From RBG-16-49-21 sp040768125 (GTDB lineage: Bacteria > Spirochaetota > UBA4802 > UBA5550): a stretch of 64,000 nt of DNA. The translations under genes and the position numbers were made by a program. The notes beneath the pieces were generated by a model. It searched no databases and was not told the DNA's origin. It saw only the letters and a program-made list of their open reading frames with translations. Positions within the stretch are counted from its first letter, which is position 1. Every line of letters begins with the position of its first letter. This document shows positions 34,999-43,831 of the stretch, piece by piece. The DNA is taken from contig JAXGNG010000003.1 in NCBI GenBank assembly GCA_040768125.1, forward strand, positions 372,001 to 436,000. Reading direction: 5' to 3'.

Positions 34999-35450
34999 AT
35001 ACCAGCAATTATTGAGATTATATACCTTTTTGGTTCCCCTTTCATTGAAACCCATAAAAACCACCTCGTAGTAAATGAAAATAATGTGATAACACTCAAA
35101 ATAATAAACCATACATTGTTGAAATTCGTCATCACAAATAAAAAGATCGCCGCGAACCCCGATCTTGTAATTGATACAAACACTTTATCGCCTATCCAAT
35201 CGTGCATTGTATCGGTTTTCATTGTGCTGAATAGTGCTGGTGTAACAATAACTGATAAAGCAACTGATAATGACACATTATAGATAAACGACTCGGGATT
35301 CCAGTAGAATATAATTGGTAATGTACCGATCGCGGTTACTGATGCCAGCATTATTGGATTTACTTTGTTGATCGGTTCACGAGGATCGAGTAATACGACA
35401 CGCAAAAAGAAATATAGTGCAATAGGAAACAGAATGAAAAAAATTAGCAT
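34999..35450 (-). pseudogene. 5' part of a membrane-protein gene split by IS3
   Basis: Starts at ATG 35450 and encodes about five membrane helices (LIFFILFPIALYFFLRVV; IMLASVTAIGTLPIIFYW; NVSLSVALSVIVTPALF; GFAAIFLFVMTN; VWFIILSVITLFSF) before the IS3 insertion point after IISIIAG. As it stands the frame runs into the IS and would give a 216-residue chimaera. With the 3' piece at 33700-33806 the original protein had about 185 residues. No family recognised; polytopic membrane proteins in defence islands are often abortive-infection effectors, which is only a suggestion here. Confidence 0.8.
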
Positions 35451-35558
35451 AAATCTTCTGCCTTTATTTAGTTAAAGAATAATATTTTGATTCACATAGT
35501 TGCTTTAAATTTTCATAATTGCAATTCAATTTGATAATTTATTTTAAATTCATCACCC

Positions 35559-35573
35559 TGACACTACCTGTCA
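35559..35573. promoter_or_regulatory. TGACA-N5-TGTCA motif, site 3
   Basis: TGACA-CTACC-TGTCA, a perfect 5-bp inverted repeat, 80 nt upstream of the -35 box of the WYL membrane gene. Followed by TACC as in the other sites. Confidence 0.6.
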
Positions 35574-35652
35574 TACCTCCCCTGATATCTTTACAAGGTT
35601 TACGGTATCACGCCATCCGGGGAAGGGTATGCGCGAAACTATCCGCATTAAT

Positions 35653-35681
35653 TTGACTCTCCCTTGATTTATGTATAGCTT
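35653..35681 (+). promoter_or_regulatory. Conserved promoter of WYL membrane gene, copy 1
   Basis: TTGACT (35653-35658), 17-nt spacer, TAGCTT (35676-35681). The duplicate has TTGACT-17-TACCTT. An about 80-nt leader follows with two GC hairpins (CCCGG...CCGGG and GCCTGG...CCCGGGC). Confidence 0.5.
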
Positions 35682-35764
35682 TACCCGGTTTGGCCAAAAA
35701 GCCGGGAATGCCTGGCGGTGCCCCGGGCAGACCGGCGTGACTATCCTCTCGAGGAGGCGGTATC

Positions 35765-36331
35765 ATGGAGGCGTTCCTGAACGTGGTAATGGAAATAACA
35801 GGAAACTATGTCACGCCCCACGGGCTGTATATCCCCGGCGGTGCGTCGCGGCTTTTTTACTGGTCCTGGGGCGAACTGATAATACTTGCCCTGGCCGTCA
35901 CGGCCCTGGCCCTCTTCGTGCAGAACCGCCTCATGGCCCGGGATATGAAGGAAACCGACGCCATTGCCGCTAACAACTTCATGGCAGCCGTGGACGCACT
36001 CCTGCCCGGGGGGGACCCTTATGCCCCGGACGGGGCGGCCATGCCGGGGCATAAGGACCGCGCCGGCGTTCCCGACGCCGCGGACCTGGAGCGGTTCTAC
36101 CGCTCGTTTCCCTCCGAGACCATGCTCTCGGATATCATCTATGCCATACGGGACGAGGGCCTCCTCGATATCCTCTACATGGACGGCCACGGCGATGTCA
36201 CGAGCCGCGTGATAAAGCCCCTGGAGATGATCAACTTCAGGGGGCGGGTGTACCTCAAGGCCTTCTGTCTCAAGAGAATGGCGGAGCGCACCTTCCGCCT
36301 GGGCCGCATCATCGGCGTCCAGGCGGTGTAG
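35765..36331 (+). CDS. Membrane-anchored WYL-domain protein (copy 1)
   Basis: 188 residues, GAGGAGG upstream of the ATG. Residues 36-52 (ELIILALAVTALALFVQ) form one membrane helix. The C-terminal 60 residues (LLDILYMDGHGDVTSRVIKPLEMI, RVYLKAFCLKRMAERTFRLGRI; each given in part) have the WYL core pattern: I-x-Y, R-x-I-x-P, Y-L-x-A-x-C, R-x-F-R-L-x-R-I. WYL domains sense nucleic-acid ligands and usually sit behind a DNA-binding domain; here a membrane helix replaces it. Almost identical to the gene at 51667. May signal or act as an effector rather than as a repressor. Confidence 0.75.
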   Translation: MEAFLNVVMEITGNYVTPHGLYIPGGASRLFYWSWGELIILALAVTALALFVQNRLMARDMKETDAIAANNFMAAVDALLPGGDPYAPDGAAMPGHKDRAGVPDAADLERFYRSFPSETMLSDIIYAIRDEGLLDILYMDGHGDVTSRVIKPLEMINFRGRVYLKAFCLKRMAERTFRLGRIIGVQAV

Positions 36332-36337
36332 GGGGTG

Positions 36338-36745
36338 TTTCGGGGGGGGCGTGATGGGCGGTGAGCTCGGCTAAAAGGGGGCTATCGGAATCTCTTTGAT
36401 GAGCGGCGTCATCACGCAATTTATTTTCGGAGATTGGCATGATGTGTTAAAATCAACGTAAGACATTTTATTGAAATACTGAAAGTAAAAGGCTTCTTTG
36501 TTTTGTTGTTGCATTAATTGTAAATCTGACATGTTATTACTTCTGAATCATCATTTATCATTTCGTAATGATGCGTTGTATTGAACGGGATCTGTTTGGG
36601 GCTTGCAAGTTTTGGTGTACTGCCGGATTGTGAATAGATTATTCAAATAGCCTTGGACTACCCTAATTAAATTGTAAAGAAAGCGGGGAAAATGTCATGT
36701 TGAAAAAAGATAATATTCGGGTAAATAAACGGAAGTGAGTAATAT
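36338..36745. other. AT-rich gap downstream of the WYL membrane gene
   Basis: No gene. 36480-36560 is weakly similar to 52258-52330 and to 62950-63010 (shared GTTTT-GTTGTTG/ATTG... and GTAAATCT-TTATTAC words), so it is the diverged tail of the duplicated block. Confidence 0.45.
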
Positions 36746-37729
36746 ATGTCAAAGACATCAATGAGTTCGGTAAAAAACACCATAATCAAGTTATTAATGA
36801 AGCATCCGGAAGATGCAAAAAGTGGATCGGAAGTAATTGATGATTTGAGAAGAATATATAAGCGGTTATCATTATCTGATGGCACGATAAGAGTTTTACT
36901 AAGTGATATGAAAAAAAAACAAGAAATATTCAGATCAAAAAAAGGATATTACATAAAAGCACAACCTGCAGGACCAAAAAAAAAGAAAAAAATTATAATA
37001 AAGCATAATGCAAAAAAGAATACCGGGCAAAAACTAAAAAAGAAGTCAAACCTGCCAGAAGAAAAATTTCGTGCAATATATTGTAAATACCGAAGCATGG
37101 AAGGATGCTATTATCCCTTTCCAATTGTGCATACCAGGGCAAAACGTGAATATAGAGGGACAAATAAATGGAAATATCCTGATGTTATTTCTATTAAGTG
37201 GGAATTGGACAGTAAAACTGCCGTTAAAAATGAGAAAGATAAAAAAAGTAATAAAGTATTACGGGAATATAGCATTCGCAGTATCGAGTTAAAGGTAGGC
37301 AAAGATTTTTCCCAGCTGCGACAACATTTCTTTCAATGTATCAGTAATTCATATTGGGCAAATTATTCTGAATTGGCGATAGCAAGTGTGATAAAGAAAA
37401 GAGAGTTAAAAGATGAATTGAAGAAATTGGGAAGTATATTTAATATTAATATAACCTGTTTTGGCATTAAAAATCTAGGCAGGTTCCCAGATTTAAATGA
37501 TATTTATAAAATGAGTCAAAATGATTTTAAAAATGAATATGGTAAATTTATTAAATATGAAGAAATATTTAGGACTGATAACAAGAAAGAAATTGATCCT
37601 TATCAGTGGAAATATTTATCCGGGCGTCTTGTAGATATCAAAAAAATAAAAAGTTGGATTAATAGATGTATTAAGAATGAAAAGATCGAACCATATGACG
37701 AAATATTAAACAAATTCAGGAAAAAGTGA
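36746..37729 (+). CDS. HARE-HTH/PD-(D/E)XK protein (HrgA-like, putative restriction endonuclease)
   Basis: 327 residues, very AT-rich. The N-terminal 70 residues form a winged HTH of the HB1/ASXL/restriction-endonuclease type (KNTIIKLLMKHPEDAKSGSE ... LSDMKKKQEIFRSKKGYYIK). After a Lys-rich linker, a nuclease-like domain shows PDV (D146) and ELK (E181, K183) followed by LRQHFFQCISNSYWANYSEL, the arrangement of HrgA-type proteins linked to restriction loci. No methylase is adjacent; it precedes the disrupted mcrB by 232 nt. Function inferred from fold motifs only. Confidence 0.6.
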   Translation: MSKTSMSSVKNTIIKLLMKHPEDAKSGSEVIDDLRRIYKRLSLSDGTIRVLLSDMKKKQEIFRSKKGYYIKAQPAGPKKKKKIIIKHNAKKNTGQKLKKKSNLPEEKFRAIYCKYRSMEGCYYPFPIVHTRAKREYRGTNKWKYPDVISIKWELDSKTAVKNEKDKKSNKVLREYSIRSIELKVGKDFSQLRQHFFQCISNSYWANYSELAIASVIKKRELKDELKKLGSIFNINITCFGIKNLGRFPDLNDIYKMSQNDFKNEYGKFIKYEEIFRTDNKKEIDPYQWKYLSGRLVDIKKIKSWINRCIKNEKIEPYDEILNKFRKK

Positions 37730-37961
37730 ATCTTAAAGGACCTTGAGAAGAACTACGGCAGAAAGCAGAAAAGAAAATGACCGGCCATATGGAGTCTTTT
37801 CACAGACCTATGCAACAACAACCTGAAGTTTAAGAGCGTGGGGTATACTCTAAATAGAATAAACATATATTATTACTCTCATATCAATAAATTATAAAAA
37901 GTTATACCAATTGGAATCTACACCGAACGAAAACATTTGTCATTATTGAGGTTGTTTAATT

Positions 37962-38150
37962 ATGGCAAAAATAACAGAAAAGAACCTTCAGAAATTAATT
38001 AGTGAATTCGAAATATGGTTTCAAGCTGATCAACATTCAACATTTGAAACAATATATGATGATGAGATTAATAATGAATACTTATCGAATTTAAATAAAA
38101 TGGATTTTATAGATTATTTTTACAAGTTCGTTAGTGAAGGAGGAAAATTG
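37962..38150 (+). pseudogene. mcrB: 5' end of mcrB cut off by IS256
   Basis: Encodes the first 63 residues (MAKITEKNLQKLISEFEIWF...) of the McrB homologue. The frame reaches the IS256 insertion at 38150 and continues in the same phase at 39511 after removal of the element and one GGAAAATTG duplication (EGGKL | QSGGHRTKNQF). Intact product would be about 846 residues. Confidence 0.88.
38142..38150. repeat. Target-site duplication, left, IS256 copy 2
   Basis: GGAAAATTG, repeated at 39502-39510. Confidence 0.93.
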
Positions 38151-39501
38151 GGTCACGTCCTATTCAGTGTGTAAACCTGCCAGACGAGGTAATCAACTTT
38201 TCTTCCAGTGACTCCTCTTCGACCACCGCTCGTTTTGCTCTCTCACGATACCCATGAGTATACCATAGCAGCCATACTCGTTGTCAAGCGAATCCATCAC
38301 CTTGGTTCGTCTTCTCACCTCTCGGATGACACGCTCAATAAGATTTGTATTCCGTATCGTCTTTCTATGCTCATCAGGAAAAGAAAAATACCGAAACAAA
38401 TCCTCACGATCTTTACATAGACATTCAATAGCCCTCGATGCTATGGAGCCATATTCAGATTGAAGCGTATCCATGTAACGATCCGCCTCAAGACGGGACG
38501 GCATGTTCCATAATCGCTGGAGCTTTGCCTTCAGCTCATCTCTCAGGTTTGTCGGACACTTTTCAATAATATTCTCGGTCTTATGAACCGTGCATCGCTG
38601 CACTTTGTCTCGTCCGAAATGGTCACCGATTGATTTTATCGGACCTTTTGCGCCATCAGTCGTCACCAGGCATACCGATTTAGCGTTCAGGCCCCTCCGG
38701 ATAAGGCTCTGAAGAACCTCGTCAAAGTGGCGGGCGCTCTCGTTTCCTATCGTGAAGTGTAATACCTCCTTGTGACCGTCTTCACCTATTCCGATCACAA
38801 TCATGGTCCCCACCTTGCGTTTTGAGGACTTACGGACCCTGATATATACCGTATCGACCTGAAAATACTTATAATCACGCCGTATAGGGCGATTTGACCA
38901 TCTCAGATATTCCCGAATCAGCTCTTTCGATATATTGCTTACCGTGCTCTTTGAAAGACCGCTTACCTTGATCCCCAGCCGTTCAAAATTCCGTCGAACT
39001 TTCCTCGTGGATATGCCATTGACGTATAAATCAAGGGCAAGTTCGGCTAATCTTCCGGCTCGGCGGCGAAATCGCTGTATCAACTCTGTTGTAAAACCAC
39101 CGGCACGATTCCGGGGCATCTTGAAATCCCGAAGGATCAGTGTGTCTATGGGAACCTGCTTTACCATTCTATGCCCGTTACGGTAATCCGTTATCGGTTT
39201 TCCGTCGCTGGCACGTTCTACAACCGCTCCACTGCGGTCTCCCATGAATTCCCTGAATGCACCCTCTACAAACTCTTCCAGGACCCGGTGGACGGTCGCC
39301 CGAACCGGATCCTCATAAAGCTGAACTAATTCTTCAAATCTGCTCTTCTCAATTTTTTCGTTGCATTCTTCGAGTTGTCTGGCATATTGATCTGAAAGCA
39401 TTGGCTACGCCTCCTTCTGTTGTGTATTGCCAATTACAACTCTGGCAGGCGTACCATGCTTTTTTCAAGCATTCATTTTACACACTCAGATGGGCGTGAC
39501 C
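38151..39501 (-). mobile_element. IS256-family insertion sequence, copy 2
   Basis: 1351 bp, the reverse complement of 31569-32919 with no protein difference, flanked by its own 9-bp duplication GGAAAATTG. Because each copy has a matching pair of flanks, the two are separate insertions and not the ends of one composite transposon. Confidence 0.95.
38193..39401 (-). CDS. IS256/Mutator-family transposase (copy 2)
   Basis: 402 residues, identical in sequence to the copy at 31669-32877, opposite strand. Identity of both copies points to recent transposition within this genome. All features as for copy 1. Confidence 0.95.
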   Translation of the reverse strand: MLSDQYARQLEECNEKIEKSRFEELVQLYEDPVRATVHRVLEEFVEGAFREFMGDRSGAVVERASDGKPITDYRNGHRMVKQVPIDTLILRDFKMPRNRAGGFTTELIQRFRRRAGRLAELALDLYVNGISTRKVRRNFERLGIKVSGLSKSTVSNISKELIREYLRWSNRPIRRDYKYFQVDTVYIRVRKSSKRKVGTMIVIGIGEDGHKEVLHFTIGNESARHFDEVLQSLIRRGLNAKSVCLVTTDGAKGPIKSIGDHFGRDKVQRCTVHKTENIIEKCPTNLRDELKAKLQRLWNMPSRLEADRYMDTLQSEYGSIASRAIECLCKDREDLFRYFSFPDEHRKTIRNTNLIERVIREVRRRTKVMDSLDNEYGCYGILMGIVREQNERWSKRSHWKKS

Positions 39502-41862
39502 GGAAAATTGCAAAGTGGAGGTCATAGAACTAAAAATCAATTCAAAGAAATGTTTGAAAGTAACTATCCTGGGTTTCGAGAATTTCTATTGAAACCATTT
39601 GAAAAGAACTTTGATCTTGATGAATGGTTGGGTTCAATAGCTGATTATAAATATTTCGGAGAAGGCGTTGCAACGATATATCTGAATAGAATAGATAGAA
39701 ACAAATATTGTATCGTCAATAATAAAACAATCGATGCACTTGAAAAGCTTGGGTTTAAATTTTCTTCAAAATTTATCGATAGATATCACCAAGTTGAAAG
39801 TGCACAGAAAAAACTAATCTCGAAATTCCCCCTTTTAAAGAACTTCTATAAAACAGACGCCCTGAATCATTTCCTGATCGGCACTGATGAGGGCGCAAGG
39901 CTGCTTGAAAACGATCAGCAATTAGGATGGATTGAAGAAAGGATACGTAAAAGAAATGATCCAGTAATGGTTGAGTATCGAAAAAAAGTCGAGAATGAAT
40001 TAAAATCTATACTAAATGAGAAAGCCGGTACTTTCACTCCTGTGATTCTTGATGATTTTTGCTACAAACTAAATGATGATTATTATGATGGAAGAGAAGT
40101 TAACGGTCGATTTGGGCAAAGCTTCAGAGGGAATAATGTAAATAACATGAAATTGGATATTACTCTGATTAATGATTTTACTCAGAGATTATGGAAATGT
40201 GATGAGGATGAAGTAACGGCAGTTCTAAAAGATTTCTTCGATAAAAAGCCGAAAGGTGCCGGGACTGGTTATCCGACGGCGATACTATACCTTAAAGACC
40301 CATACAAGTATAATATCTGGGTGCCTAAGATGTATTCCAATGTTGAACGAGAGTTGGGGCTTGTAAAGAGAGAAAATAATATTGATAAGTATTTGGTATA
40401 CAATTCTGTACTTAATGAATTCAGGGACAATAATGACCTTGAGCCACAAGTGATCGATGCGATTTTCAGTGGCGATTTCGAGAATGTGCATGATATTGAG
40501 AAAATGGGGCCAATTATGAAAAAATCAATTAAAAATGTGATATTATTCGGTCCTCCAGGTACAGGTAAGACATTTATTTTAAAAAAGGAATATTTCCCCA
40601 AATATACAGAGATTCGTTCGTCAATGAGCAAGCAGGAAATGTTGATCCAACTGGCCCGGAAGTACCCCTGGTGGCAGCTCATATCTGCCGCCGTTCTTGA
40701 TCTCGAATCTGCATCGGTGACGGAAATTCTAAACCATGGGTTGATTAAGGCTAAAATTGCCGTTTCAAGCCAGGAAAACCCACGGGCCATGATATGGGCC
40801 ATGCTGCAGCAGCATGCCGCCCTTGATTGCGAGTATGTCAAATATACGCGGCGTACGGCGCCCAATTACTTCTATAAAACGGAAACATCAATATGGTCTA
40901 TCGACAGGCGTATGGTGGAGAATGATGCTCCGGAAGTGATCGAAATATTAAAAGAATCGAAGGTGGAAAGATCTGGTGTGGAGAGTGAAATCCTGCGCTA
41001 TAACTTTATCACTTTCCATCAATCGTATTCATATGAGGAATTCGTGGAAGGGATAAAGCCGGTCGTTGATGAAATAGGCACCGATGAGAGTTCTGAAATG
41101 TCGTACAAGGTGGAACCCGGCATATTCATGCAGTTAGTAAACATGGCGAAGAATGATCCTGAGCATGACTATGCTCTGTTCATCGACGAGATAAACCGTG
41201 GGAATATATCAAAGATATTCGGCGAACTTATCACACTCATAGAGGAGGATAAAAGGATAGGTGAGAAAAATGAACTGACCGCAACACTTCCGTATTCGAA
41301 GAAACCTTTTGGAGTTCCCTCGAACCTTCATATTATCGGTACCATGAACACCGCCGACAGGTCGATTGCACTCATGGATACCGCCCTTCGTCGCAGGTTT
41401 GCTTTTATAGAAATAATACCCGATGTATCAGCGATTTCGCACATAAATGTAGCAGGCGTTGAACCGGGAAAACTGCTTGAAGTGATGAACAAGCGCATCG
41501 AGTATCTCTACGACCGCGACCATCGGATCGGCCATGCCTATTTTGTTAACATCGGTTCATTTGATGACCTTAAGGAAGTTTTTCGAAACAGGTTATTTCC
41601 CCTGCTGCAGGAGTATTTTTACGATGACTGGGAAAAGATACGACTGGTACTCAACGATCATAATAAGATGGATGAAGGAAAGCAGTTTGTTCTGAAAGTC
41701 GGCGGTGAAAATGACGGTAAATTCAGGAAAAAGCTTTTCGGCAGTAAAGCCTCGCTCGACGAATACGAAGCAAGGGCTCTCTATAAAATTAACGAAGACG
41801 CCTTTGAAGATCCGGGATCATATACAGGCATTTATTCAGGTTCAGATGAAAACGCTGACTAA
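39502..41862 (+). pseudogene. mcrB: 3' part of mcrB (AAA+ GTP-dependent restriction motor), 5' end displaced by IS256
   Basis: About 785 codons from the duplication to the stop. The N-terminal DNA-recognition part has FGEGVATIYLNRID... ; the AAA+ domain has Walker A FGPPGTGKT (near 40549), LFIDEINRGNISKIFGELI as the McrB Walker B/signature, and GTMNTADRSIALMDTALRRRF (partly quoted) as sensor motif. Target: modified-DNA restriction with McrC. Without the first 63 residues only the extreme N terminus is lost; an ORF beginning in the IS (39427) reads in frame through it, so a nearly full-length protein might still be made. Overlaps mcrC by 17 nt. Confidence 0.88.
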
Positions 41863-43096
41863 GCTTGAATTTGAAACTATTTCGCCGAAAGAAACAGGGA
41901 GCGAGAGATTTTTCCAGGAGCTCAATCTTTTCGCGCTCTCGGATAAGGGCCGCAAAGTTCTCACCGCGGGGCCGGATTACATTAAAACCGGCAGCCATGT
42001 GGGTGTCATACAGACCCGTTCAGGTTTTGTCCTGGAAATACTTCCCAAGATTCACGAAACCGGTTCGGATATTGAGTCCACTCGCCGGTTGTTTGTCAAT
42101 ATGCTCCGCTCGCTTCACAAAGTCCCGAAATACCGTCAGCTCAATCTCGCCAACCTTCGTCCCGAGAAAATGCCCCTTTTTGAGATTTTCATCTCCATGT
42201 TCACCGATGAGGTTCAGGCGATAGTGAGAAGGGGTGTAAAATCAAATTATGTCGGGATGGAGGAAAATTGCCGTTTCATGAGGGGGAAACTCGTGGCCGG
42301 AGAGCATGTTCGTAGAAATGCGGTCCATAAGGAGCGGTTTTATGTGAATTACGATGAGTACATCGAGGATATCCCGCAGAACAGGGTACTCAAAGCTGCG
42401 CTCATGTATTGCATGAAGGTATCCCGTTGGGAGTTAAACAGAAAGCGAATTAAGGAACATCTCTTCGTTCTTGACGGCGTCAGCATCCCGCTTCATCCAT
42501 CCTCCGAATTCGCGAAGATCATATACGACAGGACAACTGACTATTACGCAAAGGCACTTGAGTGGGCAATGCTTTTTCTCGGGGGAAAAAGTTTTACGGC
42601 GTATTCAGGAAGTTCCATCGCCTATGCGCTGTTATTCCCCATGGAACTGGTGTTTGAAAGCTATGTGTGCAGTTGCTTGAAAAGGTATTCAGATTTAAGG
42701 GATATCACCTACCAGAGCTCGAGGTATTATCTTGCTAGCGAGGGGGGTGATCCCATGTTCTTAACAAAACCTGATATTATTGCCATGAGTCCTGATGGTT
42801 CAAAGCGATATATTATAGACGCCAAGTGGAAGGTTCTCGACGAGGCAAACCGCTCGGACAAGTATGGGATATCCCAGGGTGACATGTATCAGCTGTTGTC
42901 GTACGCGGAAGTATACAGGTGGAGAGAGAGCAGGGAGATTGAGTTGTTTGTTGTCTATCCTCGGACAAGTTCGCTTACGGAAAAGAAAACATTTACTCTG
43001 AATGTTATGAAACCGACAAAACTCACTGTAGTTCCATTCGATATTCATGAGGTATTATCAGGAGAATTCACATGCTTGGATGTTTTTGGAAAATAA
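41846..43096 (+). CDS. mcrC: McrC nuclease subunit
   Basis: 416 residues from ATG 41846, which lies within the end of mcrB. The N-terminal McrB-binding region is followed by the C-terminal PD-(D/E)XK nuclease: FLTKPDIIAM (D) and RYIIDAKWK (D-x-K), then QGDMYQLLSYAEVY. Complete. McrC activates McrB GTP hydrolysis and cuts DNA carrying modified cytosines. Its expression may be reduced by the insertion in mcrB. Confidence 0.92.
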   Translation: MKTLTKLEFETISPKETGSERFFQELNLFALSDKGRKVLTAGPDYIKTGSHVGVIQTRSGFVLEILPKIHETGSDIESTRRLFVNMLRSLHKVPKYRQLNLANLRPEKMPLFEIFISMFTDEVQAIVRRGVKSNYVGMEENCRFMRGKLVAGEHVRRNAVHKERFYVNYDEYIEDIPQNRVLKAALMYCMKVSRWELNRKRIKEHLFVLDGVSIPLHPSSEFAKIIYDRTTDYYAKALEWAMLFLGGKSFTAYSGSSIAYALLFPMELVFESYVCSCLKRYSDLRDITYQSSRYYLASEGGDPMFLTKPDIIAMSPDGSKRYIIDAKWKVLDEANRSDKYGISQGDMYQLLSYAEVYRWRESREIELFVVYPRTSSLTEKKTFTLNVMKPTKLTVVPFDIHEVLSGEFTCLDVFGK

Positions 43097-43745
43097 TCTA
43101 TTAAGGTTGTATAGTATGCTGGATAAGCATCCGTTTCCACCATTTATCACATATACTGCCAATAAACTCATTATCGGCACAATACCACCTCATCGTTTCT
43201 GCAAAGAAAAAGCTCAGAAGAATCTACATTATACAGATGTCGACTTTTACTATGGAAGTAAGGATAATGAATTTTGGGGTTTGATCGGTAGTATCTTCAA
43301 TAAATCTTTTATTATGGAAAATACTCATGAGGCTGTACAACAAAGGAAGAATTTTCTCGAAGAGAATGGCATAGGCATTACCGATATTATTGAAAGCTGT
43401 CGTCGTGAAAATGAATCATCATCTGATAACAAGCTGGAAGAAATCACATATTCAAATATTCGATTTCTCTTGGAATCTCATGCAAGTATCGATACCCTTA
43501 TATACACAAGTAGGTTCGTAAAAATTTGCATGAATAAGGCGTTAAAAACATATCATTCTATCGATAAAAATGACCGCAATCGAAAATATGTTATGATAAA
43601 TGGAAAGAAATACACCGTATGGATTCTATTTTCACCATCACCTCAGGCATTGCGCGGTTTGGGTAAAGACGGATCTATAGTTCGCAAAGAGCAATACGAA
43701 CAGATCTTTAGGAGTTTGCCAATTGCCGATAACAGTAAAATATAA
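43080..43745 (+). CDS. Uracil-DNA-glycosylase-superfamily-like protein
   Basis: About 221 residues from ATG 43080 (an ATG at 43116 is also possible); it overlaps mcrC by 17 nt, so it belongs to the mcrBC operon. KLIIGTIPPHRF near the N terminus and DFYYGSKDNEFWGLIGSIF resemble the G-x-x-P and Y-x-x-x-x-N-x-F-W motifs of Mug/UDG-like glycosylases; GITDIIESC and WILFSPSPQALRG would be the third and fourth conserved segments. A glycosylase acting on modified bases beside a modification-dependent restriction enzyme makes biological sense, but activity is unproven. Confidence 0.6.
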   Translation: MFLENNLLRLYSMLDKHPFPPFITYTANKLIIGTIPPHRFCKEKAQKNLHYTDVDFYYGSKDNEFWGLIGSIFNKSFIMENTHEAVQQRKNFLEENGIGITDIIESCRRENESSSDNKLEEITYSNIRFLLESHASIDTLIYTSRFVKICMNKALKTYHSIDKNDRNRKYVMINGKKYTVWILFSPSPQALRGLGKDGSIVRKEQYEQIFRSLPIADNSKI

Positions 43746-43831
43746 GAGACTGTTCGCAGAACAGCATACAGCTGCCAACATGGACGTGCCAGGTCGATGT
43801 CCGCATTCTATCACAATAACCCGGTGAAGCA

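Larger units (their letters stand above)
35554..36337 (+). repeat. Direct repeat D1, copy 1 (regulatory region plus WYL membrane gene)
   Basis: About 784 bp closely matching 51457-52240 with one net 1-nt length difference and scattered substitutions. Includes the TGACA-N5-TGTCA motif, promoter, leader and the whole gene. Confidence 0.9.

Noticed and set aside
31569..39501. Composite transposon bounded by the two IS256 copies
   Set aside because: Each copy has its own matching 9-bp target duplication, so they inserted independently.
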